From contig JAURVB010006709.1 of NCBI GenBank assembly GCA_033002965.1, positions 62,001 to 126,000 on the forward strand: 64,000 nt of DNA, written 5' to 3'. The position numbers and the translations under genes are program-made. Positions 26,059-37,200 of the stretch are shown here, piece by piece (position 1 is the stretch's first letter; each line of letters starts with the position of its first letter). Source of the stretch: Piper betle (Eukaryota > Streptophyta > Magnoliopsida > Piperales > Piperaceae). Under the pieces are notes generated by a model. That model was not told where the DNA came from. It made no database searches and worked only from the letters and a program-made list of their open reading frames with translations.

Positions 26059-26973
26059 CTACATAAGCAAAGTCGGATTGGCTTCCAAATAGCCATCCAA
26101 GTTCGCCTCCATCATTTTCCTCATGAGCAACGTTGCCTTCTCCCTTGCCTTGCTCGACCCTCTCACAGACAGATCGGCGACAGCCGATGAGAATTCTGGC
26201 AACCCCATTGCCTCTTCAATGAACTCCTCCCTGACCTCAAACAGCCGGAGCAGCAGCTCGGCAGACCCCTCCTTGCTCAACATGCACCTCCTCTTCAACA
26301 CTTCCACCAGTAGTTCCACCACACCTTCTGTCTTCTTCACCTCTTCTATCCCTTCATCAAACCTCACTAACAAACCTAAAACAGCAAGGGCTGAGCCAGC
26401 AAGATCCTCCCCCTCTGAGCTCTTCGCCACTTCAAACAGCACTGGCACAGCCCCAGCTCGAACTGCCAATGTGCCGTTGCCATGGAACTGCACCAGCTCT
26501 GCCAGAGAGCTGAGAAGGTGATGGGCAGACAGGTTTCGCGGCCCCTTTAAAGTCTCCACCAGTGCTTGGATGGTACCAGCCACCCCAAAGGCAGCCTTGT
26601 TCTTGTCTAACATGGCAAGGCTGCAGATCAGAGAGGCAGCCAATTTGCCAGACTCAGGCGAAGTTGGGGTGAGAATGATGGAGTTGAGGTGGTGGACAGT
26701 GTCCATCTTGGCCAGCGACTGCCTCAGATTGGGGTTTAAAGATATGTTGAAGAGGATGGAGAGGGCGAAGATGTGGGCTGTGGAGGAAGAGGACTTGGTG
26801 AGAGCAAGGAGAACAGGGATGGCATCAGCAGTTTGAGCAATCAGGTTTCTGTTTTGTGGGCTAACCTTGGAAAGGTAGGACAGTGTCTGGAGAGCCTTGA
26901 GCTGAACCTCCATGGATTCCGACTGCGATTGGGCGAGGCATTCAGTGATTGTTTCTTGAACTTGAGCAGACAT
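26059..26973 (-). CDS. Armadillo-repeat protein, intronless
   Basis: A 304-residue protein made almost entirely of armadillo-type helical repeats. The repeats have Leu/Ala-rich helices and turns such as LKALQTLSYLSKVSPQNRNL, HIFALSILFNISLNPNLRQS, GKLAASLICSLAMLDKNK and AGAVPVLFEVAKSSE, about 40 residues apart, giving six or seven units. No U-box, F-box or signal peptide is present, so it resembles the stand-alone ARM proteins related to plant PUB-ARM E3 ligases. These act by protein binding in cytosol or nucleus; the partner cannot be told. ATG at 26973 sits in CCACCATGT, a good plant context, and an in-frame stop lies upstream. Antisense open frames over the same bases are shadows of its GC-rich codons. 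Family sure, function open. Confidence 0.88.
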   Translation of the reverse strand: MSAQVQETITECLAQSQSESMEVQLKALQTLSYLSKVSPQNRNLIAQTADAIPVLLALTKSSSSTAHIFALSILFNISLNPNLRQSLAKMDTVHHLNSIILTPTSPESGKLAASLICSLAMLDKNKAAFGVAGTIQALVETLKGPRNLSAHHLLSSLAELVQFHGNGTLAVRAGAVPVLFEVAKSSEGEDLAGSALAVLGLLVRFDEGIEEVKKTEGVVELLVEVLKRRCMLSKEGSAELLLRLFEVREEFIEEAMGLPEFSSAVADLSVRGSSKAREKATLLMRKMMEANLDGYLEANPTLLM

Positions 26974-27524
26974 GGTGGAGAGCCCGCAGTCAATTGCATC
27001 ATTCCGCAGCTTGTTAGAATTCTTAACAGAGATGGCTCGACAACTTCAAAGCTCGAAAGCATTGGATGGTGCGCCCCTGTCAATGACATAAACAAAGTAC
27101 AAATGCATTGGGATTGTCACCTGCAAATATCGCATCAACTGGTAGCACTTCAACATTTCAACGAATCTAATATACGCGTACCAAATCAACAGGAAGGTAC
27201 TGCTCATTCTACATCAATCTACTCAAACAAATATGTGTACTCCGCAGCAGAATACAAGAACAGCCAAATTAAATCAAAATTTCCTCCTCAAAACCAGCTA
27301 TCGTATCGCTCTGTAATTGCTAAAAAGAGGATGGGTTCCCATCCACCAATACATGAAAAAAGAACAAAGGTTGCCAACTGAAACAATTTTAGATACAAAC
27401 AAGGAAAAAATAATCAAGAGACAACAACACGAAACTGTTTCATTATGCACAAAATAGCAAAAGGCTGCATCTCAATTTCCGGTGCATGTTTATTGACGAA
27501 AACAACATGTTTGCACTGCAATCC

Positions 27525-30427
27525 TCAGGGATCGTCATCCCCATGACCGTCTGGAGGTCCACCTTCACCAATGACTTCAAGCTGCAAAAGGTATTGCATT
27601 AACAATCATTACGATAGCAAGCACTGAATATTACTGTAATTGCTGCTTAAGAAACAAGAAAGAGCTAAACAGCCGAAATAAAATTATCTATTCAACAAGC
27701 AGGCAGAGAATTTCTTACCACAAAGTACTGCGAGCAGACAGGACATTCATGAGGCTTGCCTTTTTCCAACCAAAACCACACAACATCATGCTCGTCTTCT
27801 GCAAGCTCAGTAAGAAACATGTTCCAAAATGCATTAGAAAAACAGTCCAAGACTATAAACCTTGCAAAAATAAATAAAATAAAATAAAACGGCCAAGAAC
27901 AGGAACAGCATGCAGTAATTGACACATAAGAATAAAGGACCATACCGCCTTCACCTCCAGGACACCCTACAATTCTTTTGTCATAGTAAGATTGTATAAC
28001 AGCAGGAGCTTCCTGCAAAGAATGATTTGATAAATTAGAGATCATCTATGAGAAGTGAGAACTAACTGTATCAATATGCTCCTGAACAACCTTTTCTCAC
28101 AAGTTTTACAATTAAATGATAATAATCAATAAATCAACCTTTTTATGTAGAAACACAATACCAAAATATGATATTATCACAACTTTAAGCCACACCTTGC
28201 CTCTATCCGATTGAAAAAAAGATCAAGCTAAAACAGACCACATTACAGAAAGAACAAAGCTCTCCTAAAAGTACAAAATTTTAATAAAGATGAAGTAGAG
28301 ATTCCATTGCAAGTAAAAAACAAATGCTTCAAAGTTGGAACTTTAGAAACAAATTACCAACAAGCAAAAGGTGTTACCAAACAGACTGAATAAAACCACA
28401 AAAAATGTGGAAATGGCTTTTCAACCACTCCATCCACTAAATGATCATCCCTGAACTGCATGTCTCATCAGATGTCATTAATATATAAGTAATTTATCAA
28501 CAGAAACAATTCACTTTCATTATTGAACACCTCCATAAAATGTTATAAGATTCATCCATCCTAGAGCTCTCTATAGACATCAGGTGGAAGAGTCAACATA
28601 AAGGTAATTATTTGAGATCAAACGAAATACAAGGTGATGGGTTTTACTCTTAGTACTTCCACAATTTCTTTGAGCTATTTATTATTGAATTTGATCAACA
28701 TTATATCCCTTTCTTTATCGTTTCAACCAAAAAAATTGCCAAACCCCACCCCAAAGGTAGGTAAAGAATCAAAAAATGATTCAATTATTATTACCACACA
28801 GAGGCTGCAATATTCGCTGAGAAAAAAAGGAATAAACATCACTCTTTCCTGAAAAAAGTAAGACCTTGAGGATCTTGCATTCGACAGTACTACATTAACC
28901 AGAAAGCTTTTGGAGTTTGATCAAACTACCATTCAGAAATAGTGAACATAAACCTTTTTAGAGCATTTAACGTAATAGACAAAGACTTCAGTTGCTATAT
29001 TACAATATAAAATGATAAAGAGGGATGGCTTCCACAATCTAGTACCCAACCTCATGCAATAACAGAGAAAGACTGAAAGAGGATGCTAAATAATTATGTG
29101 ATCAACACAACAATTGCCTAAAGAAAGCACAAGCAGTTCAGTAAGGAAACTGCTTGAGGTGAAAAAGATAATTAAGGTCACAAGCACCTAAAGCAAAGAA
29201 AGGTGGTGCAAGAATATCAGTAAAAATTTTAGTATAATCTAACTAAATTAAGGAAATAGAACTACAAGACAAACCAGTCATGGAAGGGAAAATTCCCCAT
29301 TTCTGCAATTGCTAGGTGCTGTGGTAAGATACCAATGACAACTACCTTGAGCACAAACGGACGCACTAGAAACCACACTATATTAACTAAATGTTCGACA
29401 TTGAAAGCAGTCAATTAGCTCAGAGTAACATGGGTATTCAGCAACAAAAGAATGAAGTGATATAACCTAAAGACCATGCTAACCAGTGACAACTTAGCCC
29501 ATTTCTGTTATTTGCTATGTGCTATATGTAATATATGAAGGATTAATAACTACACTGTGTGAAGACACATTCAAAGGACAGTTTATTAACTAAATGCTAA
29601 AAGCGGAAAATAGTTAATTATGCTCAGAGTAACATTGATATCAGTGTACAAAAGAGTGAAGTGATATTGCCTACACCAAGCTCAGCAGCTACATTTTAGC
29701 TGAGGTCGGATGAGTTGGCAACCTAAATTTCCTCATCACCCATCGAGTAATACTACCTTAAAATAAATTACAAAAGTTAATTCAGAGAAACAAAACTTGG
29801 TAAATTTTTCATTTGGCTGCGCACCTTGACACAATCCTAGAAAAAACTGAACTAAAACAAGAATAATCTGCAAGTCCAGCGAACGATACTCAGAACAAAT
29901 GAAAAGGTAAACAAAATGTCAATTAGTAAGAGAAGGGTAAAAATTAAAAAAAAAAAGTTGGCAAGAGCATGCCTTGGTTCCGAAAGGACCAGCAGGTGCG
30001 TCCATGTCAAACCCTTTCTTCCCTACGATCAATCCACCAAACACAATACTTCATAAAAATGGCAACAGAAACCATGCAAAGCAAAAAAAAAAAAGCAATC
30101 AATTAGTTACCTCGAGCTCGGCCTCAAGCTCCTCCCTTTCGTGCCCAGTGGCGATTGGCATCACATCCTCAACCCTCTTCTTCCCCGGCGCCGGCACCCC
30201 CTCGTCTACCAAGAAAACAAAAAGAACGTGTTAACAACCCCACACAACACGAACCAAGCAAACACCACATAGAAAAGGATGGCCGGTGATCATTCACCGG
30301 CACCGGTGGAGAAGGACGGGAATGGATTCGTGATCAAGAAGCGCGGCGTCGGAGGCCGCCGGAGGTAGAGGGAGGACGATCGCCATGAAAGGGAGGCGGG
30401 GAAGGAATGGAGGCGCCTCCACCACAT
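27525..30427 (-). CDS. COX5B: Cytochrome c oxidase subunit 5b, mitochondrial
   Basis: Nuclear-encoded zinc-binding subunit of respiratory complex IV, on the matrix side of the inner mitochondrial membrane. Exons: 30427-30298, 30205-30111, 30022-29973, 28012-27946, 27798-27719, 27581-27525; about 159 residues. Exon 1 starts MWWRRLHSFP and is Arg/Ser-rich without acids, a typical presequence. Exon 2 has the family block KKRVEDVMPIATGHEREEL. Later exons hold FGTK/EAPAVIQSYYDKRIVG, CPGGEGEDEHDVVWFWLEKG, HECPVCSQYF (zinc site) and a C-terminal GPPDGHGDDDP-like tail. Two oddities: the third intron has a GC donor (ACCAAG|GCATGC), and at the exon 2/3 joint the frame closes only if one more base is present beside GGG at about 30021. 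Identity is certain; the one-base problem may be an assembly error or a true frameshift. Confidence 0.92.
29274..29690. repeat. Diverged tandem duplication in the large COX5b intron
   Basis: 29274-29468 and 29482-29675 share order and wording: ACCAGT, CCCATTTCTG, TTGCTA, GTGCT, TTAACTAAATG, CTCAGAGTAACAT, and GAATGAAGTGATAT / GAGTGAAGTGATAT, with a period of about 208 bp. Similarity is moderate, so the event is old. Confidence 0.6.
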
Positions 30428-31200
30428 CCCTCTACCCAAAAAGTCTGCGTCTTCTTCTTCCACTTCGGTTCGTATTCGGACAAGAAAAATTGAAAAGTTC
30501 ACTTTTTTACCGCAAATTATAATTTCTTAGGTATTGATTTAAATAAAAACATATATAATTTAATTCCAGTATATTTATCGGAGCAAACTGCTAGCTAATA
30601 TTTTCATCAAACTAAGTAATAACCATTTATAATATAAAAGTTTTAATTTTAACATCATAAGTGTAATTATTAGTTGGCATAGACTTTATTTTATAGAAGA
30701 GGGAAAACATAATTATAAATCTAGCAGGAACCTTAATAGAATTTATAAGATTGCATATCATGCGGGATTTTAACTAGTTTAAATAATAATTTATGTAAAA
30801 CCACAATTTAAATAGTTGAGTTGAATTCTAGTTTAATGCCACAGTAAGCGGCATAACCTGAGAGACACCAACACTGATGACGTTGCAAGCAGTTGACAAC
30901 CGGAACTCGTCAACGCTACCTTGTATTTTGACCATGAAGGAGCCTGGTTACTCTTTCGGATCCAATCACGTGAACTCGTCCTTTAGCTTGTCCTTTCACA
31001 CAGACCAAATATAACAAGCCTTCGGTAAAGAGATCTAAGTCTACAGATTCCGGACTGAATTAAAATAAAGCCGACCCACTAGAAAGTAAAACTCCAACTG
31101 CCATCGAGCTATTTAGAAAAAGTTCAGATCAAGTTTTAACTAAATAGCAAAAGCGAATCTCCTCAACAACCAATAACAGATGTATGCATCATGCACGCCT
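30428..31200. other. Intergenic between COX5b (5' end) and SR-cyclophilin (3' end)
   Basis: AT-rich. It contains the COX5b 5' UTR and promoter, transcribed away from it, and the 3' UTR of the cyclophilin gene. No clear TATA box or repeat recognised. Confidence 0.4.
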
Positions 31201-34200
31201 TCACCTTGGCGCTGAGTCAGGCGATCCTTCCCCATAGGAAACCAAACCAGCCATTCCTGGAGGGCTGCTGGAAGGGGAACCTGTCTTGTTCTCTTTGTTG
31301 CTTGATGGCTTGGGTGAGGGGGTGCCACCAGAGGACCTCGATTCAGATCTGCTCTTGCTTCTGCTCCTACTCCTGGATGGGGTTCTTCGTTTCTCTACCC
31401 ACCCAGAGTCTCGTGGACCAAGTCTGGATCTCACCCGGTCCAATATAGGAGACCTATTGCGTACAGGGCTACGACTATAACCACCTCTATGCCGAGAGCG
31501 ATATCCAACTGGGCTACGAGAAACACTCCGGCTCCTAGATCGGCTCCTGCGGCTCCTATACCTGAAGATATAGGGTACAAGTGGTTATAATTAAAATAAA
31601 AAAACATAAGGTTAGCAAACATATTTTATCATGGAAATCCCTTATGCTAGATAAAAAGAAACTACATAGAATTCAAGACAAAAAAAATGGTCCTCCAATA
31701 CCCAAATCAGCATTACACACCAATCTACTGCAAGACCTATTAAAATGCACAAATACCGCACATCATGCTTCTGAAAATACATGATGCTCATTTATTGGTC
31801 ATTTTATCATTCTTGCATAGAAAGTAAAATTACTTCAAGAAGCAACAGCAGGCACATTTTCACGGCAATTTTGGCAAAGAATATTGCTCCCACTTGGACA
31901 TGGCAAAATAATTGCTAGTTATAAACTACCCTATCAAAAGCCAAGATAACCTCAAGACAAACCTTGGTGGAGTTCTGCCCCTTGGTGGACTCCTGTAGCG
32001 CCTAGGTGGGGAGCGCTCTGAATAGCCTCTGTAGCTTGAGTATCTGCAGTGAAAAGGGACATTATATGGTGAATCAAAAACATAGTAGACAAAGCAGTTG
32101 TAAAATTCTCACCTATCATTTCTTCTGCCATAACGCCGTGATCTTACTGGAGAACGATCTGGGGATGGAGTTCGGTATTTACGAGCATACGAGTATCTTT
32201 CACTAAAGCCTCTTCCCCGTCTTATGCGCTTTGGTGAACCATCAGGTGAGACACTTCTTGACAAGCTTCTACGGTGGGGGGTTGGGGCTTTACGAAGACT
32301 TGGACTTTTTGAATAATTGTCACGTCTGCCCCTACTGGGTGTCCAAACTGGGCTCCTACTAATTGGTCTCCTTGGAGGGGCTTGGACAGGGCTCCTGCTC
32401 ATGCTTCTTCGAGAATGTCCTCTCACAGGGCTCCTGCTAATGGCCCTCCGCATCTGAGAAGATCGAGCTGGACTCCGACTAACTCTACGGGGAGGACTGC
32501 GGCTGATGGTTCTATGCGATCTTGCTGAGCCCCTGCTGGTGCTTCTCTGTGGATGAACTCTTACTGGGCTCCTACTGATACTTCTAGAGGGACTTCTGCT
32601 TCTGCCACTTCTAGCTGGGCTCTGACTAAGATTCCTACTAATGCTGCCATGCTGAGGTTTAGAGCCAGGGCTTTGACTAGGAAGAGGACTCCCACTCACA
32701 CTTTTTCTTTTGGGACTCAAACTTGGGCTTCTGCTTGTGCTTCTCTGTGGGCTGATGCTCATGCTTTTGCTCAGAGATCTTTTAGTACTCCCACTGGGGA
32801 TCCTGCAAAGTCACAGCCAGTCATAATTGTGCACAATGAATCACCACCCACACAACAGTTAATACTCAAAGGACCTTGATTTGTTTGGATGGCCATCATC
32901 ACGTTGTCTATCAGATTTATCCTCTTCACCTATACCATTACTGCAAAGATCTCCATTTTCTGGACGAAATTCACCCTCCTCTTGCTTGAGTCGATCCATC
33001 TTCTCACCATTTCTCTGACGTTTCATGCTCGTTTCTTGAACCTCTATCACAGGTGATTGACCATCTGCCCCATAAAGAATATAATTGGATGACAAAAGAA
33101 GCTAAACATGAAATTACAGAAAAAACATAACAGCATCTCACTGCACTGATTTCAAAGTACAAGATAATTGTGCAATCAGATCATAAAATTGCAGTCAAGA
33201 ATTGACACAGATGCATGTGTGCAGAGACACACACGCAGGAAGGGGGCACAGAGAGGGAGGTAGTGATCATTAAGCCCCAAAATGAAGAAATTTGTCATTG
33301 GAAGAAAATAAATAATAAACAGTCATGAACTACTGACAAACCAACCAACCAGGCACTAAACAAACTACCCATTGCTTATGAAAAATTGCCAAAGGTCAAG
33401 TGGCTAAGAACTAACTTTGCATCAAAACTACAATCAATATAATCAACAAACCTCTAATGAGCAACAAATGTTCCACCATCATCACTGCCTTCAAAGAAGG
33501 GCCATAATTTCGAATATTTACTGATCACAGAACCATGTCCAAATGAACTTTGATACATACACAAGCTAGAACCTCAAAACAATTTAGAAACCTTCTCCAA
33601 AAAGTAAGTTTCTTGTATAAATGCAACAATAACATTGGCAGTTGTCTATATTACAGAGGCACAACATAAAATAGCACTCATACAAGACAGAGATATTTGG
33701 CATTGGCAAGATGTCACAGGAATCCAACTTCTCACAGTAAACATCCCTGTAGAGTGCTTTCATAGGAGAGATGACGACTAACAGTTCATAAAATTCTACC
33801 ATGACTAGAGAATCAAGTGATTCTCTGGTCAAAAAATGCAGCCTACAACTGGGAGAGAGACCAGTCTTAGGCAACATGATGAAACTGAAGCTTCAATTCA
33901 AAATTTTACTTTACAATAAACTAAATAAAGAAAAATTAAAGGGCATGCAATGCAACCAAGAAGAGGGAGTCAAGTCTTCGTACAATTCTCATAAAAAAGA
34001 TGTCCAGTACGATTAGAGCACAATCATTGGCCAGCTGCAAGTGGGATATTCAGACAAGAGAACAATTAAAGAACTTAGCATATGCTATCAATATATTCTT
34101 TTAAGTTTTACCTAACATACCTTCCAATCCTCCATCCTTGATATCAGGAATCTGAGATCAGAATATAACAATTTGTCTATTTAGTTTTTCAAACCTACAT

Positions 34201-37200
34201 TAGTGTTTGATAAATGGAACTATGGTAAATTTAAAGTATTGGAAAACAAACATATGTATATAAAGAAAAAAGCAGATCAGAGAGTTCAACCCACCCTGTT
34301 GGCAACCCCTTCTCAAAACAGAAAGTACTTTATGGAGACAAGTAAGGACCTCATCCACGCTGCTAAGACATGAGATGTACATGACACCTTAATAAGTTAA
34401 CCAGTATACAACAACCTCTCAGTTGTAAAATATATTAACTTCCTCAATAATAACTCATACAGACAATAACTACAAATCAAAATAGATTTATCCAAAATAA
34501 AAATAAAATAAAAACAAACAAACAAACAATGACAACAAGAAAATTTTAGTATCAATTGACACCTTGACAGAAATAACTTAATCCTCATTAGACATTTAGC
34601 AGTCAAAAAGAAACACAACTATCAATAAAATCATAACACAAAAAAGAAAAAAACAACTGATAAATAAAGAAAACACTAACCTGCTAGCTTTGATGTGTTC
34701 TTGGATTTTTTAGCACGTGCACATATGTCACTTCCCTCATCCTCCGAGCCACTTCCACTGGAGCCGCCATCAGTATCGCTGGAGCTGTCCAAGGCCCTAA
34801 AAACCAATAGAATACACTCTCAATACAAGTTATACGAAGAATATCAACATGTTAATTTCACGAAAAGCAAACGTACTTTAAAAAATTGTAACCACCACAA
34901 CTAGCAAACATAAATGCATGCATCTGCAGTAAAATAAGAGAGAGAAAACTACAGATCCCAACCAAAACATATGATACCATAATAGAAGCCCACAAAACTG
35001 AACTTAACATTTCTTGGAACTTAACACAATACCACCTGATCTGAGGAGAGGGGTTATAACGGCTCAATTTGACAAGGCTTTACTGATATCGAATTTGGTT
35101 CATTCAAAGTTGCAGCAGATTGAGTTTTCAGACAAGGGCAAGACAAGAAAAGCCTTGTACATATGAATTAATTTCATCTACTATTTCCTAAAAATGCTTT
35201 TAGTATATTGTTCGAATAAAATAGAATAAAGCATAAAAAATAATAATAGAAAAGATCAATTACTCATCATTATCATCTAAATCAAACGTCAGTTATGCCA
35301 GCATTAACATGAAAAATTTGTAATCAACAGATAGGGTATGTAAGAAAGAAATGATGCAAAAAACAGATTGATAAATTTGAGTATCCAATGTTGTCATTAA
35401 TCAAAGTCTCAAAAAAGGGGTCAGTAGTATGAATTTCAGACCTCGTTAACTATCATCAACCTTTTATAAATTATCATTAAGAACCTCATAAAACTTATTG
35501 GATAGGATTCACGAGATGAATGTTGCTTGAGAAATATTATTTAAATCATCCACTACGAGGTGGTTTAAAAAACAATAATGTTTACAAACAAATTTTCAAT
35601 ACTAAAAAATATATATAACATAGAATATTACCGCCTACTGCTTCTCAGCTAAGCTATGCCTAAGAACTCTTGGCATGAGCTTGGCTGGACATGCGACAAT
35701 TTGATTCACAAGTTATCTCCATACATAAAGGATTGTCACGCTCCGAAAACAATGATTTGAATTGAAAGGGCAATAGAAGAGAATCAAGACTAGCTGTGTA
35801 GAAATATGAGTGTGAGCATAGCAAACAAATTGAGAGCAAGTTTATATCATAACACAAATCCAAAATAAATACAAAGAAGAAAGAAAACAAGAGAAAACGG
35901 AATAATAATAATAAACGGAGATTCAATTATCCAGTAAAATGCACTTGATGCAAGCCAAGTCATAAAACGTCAGTAAGTATAAGTAGCTCAGTTGCTTTTG
36001 ACTAATAATGATTATTATCATCAAGACTGCTTCAATAATCAGCACAAAGATCATGAAAATATTGTCTAACCACCCGAAAAATCAAAAGCTGCTATTAATA
36101 CTGAGATGAGACATAAAGAGAACAGAAGCAAAGGCACTTAGAACTCACTTTTTCGTTTTACGTCTTGATTTGCGATCACGCCTTCTACGTTTTTCTCGCG
36201 CCTTCTGTCCTTCCGTTTTTTCTCACGACGGTGTTTCTCTCTCTTGGAAGATTTTTTTCTCCTTTTGCGTTTGTCATCACTGGAGGAGCTAAAATCTGAC
36301 AACGAGGATGAATATGAATCAGACTCACTATCAGAATCAGACGTATCATTCTCTGTATCAGATGTGTCGGACTCAGATGAATAATATCGTCTTCTCTTCT
36401 TTCTTCTGTCTTTTGATGACTTCTTGTGCTTTCCCTTTCGGCATTCTGTACGGCCATCATCATCAGAGATGTCGTTTCCTCTCAACTTGTTTGACTTCTT
36501 TTTTCTGTCCCAAATGGAAGAAATTTATAGTACAAATTCGCGGTCGGCAAAATTAAAATAAAAAATTAAAAAGAGATTTTAACTATATTTTATAATCGTT
36601 CATTGAAATTTTGAGCTTAAAACACAAGTAATGTGTCTTTAAACCAACAAACAAAAAAGAAAATGCAGTCCCTACATAAATGAGAATGAATGGAACTAGT
36701 CAAGTTTCAGGTGATATATTCCACTAAAACCAATGTTAGTTGCACTCTTACATATTTCAGCTCACAACATTTATATTTTTAAATTATCATAACGGTAAAA
36801 GACAAAGTAGACAAACAAATACATCACCCATGCCTCATGTTGATCATCCAACCATACGAATTACACGAAAGCTAATACGCATGGATTATCTCCCAAACGA
36901 TGCCTCATCTGAGTATGATAACAACACCTAACAGTCATAATTTGTATATCTGCAAATTTGCATTATTTGGACTAGAAGTTGGCGGTCATAGGATTGATAC
37001 TCACAGAATAAACAGTCCATTTTAGTGTCTGTTTCCAACCATCAAATTGTAGAAAATGCGCAAATATGTTATTATATAAAAAATGCCACAAACAAAAATA
37101 ACTAAAGCTATTTGCTAAAAACAAACATGATCGGCGACTCCATTTCATTGTAGGTATAAAGGCTGCATAAAGGATTGTGTCCATGCAAACCTTCAAACAC

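Noticed and set aside
26123..27381. Several + strand open frames opposite the ARM-repeat gene
   Set aside because: Antisense shadows of a GC-rich coding exon; the minus-strand protein has clear repeats and a good start.
30290..30502. Longer COX5b start (a frame beginning upstream of MWWRRL)
   Set aside because: The upstream residues are acidic (EVEEEDAD) and would spoil a mitochondrial presequence; the family starts with MWRRL-like residues.
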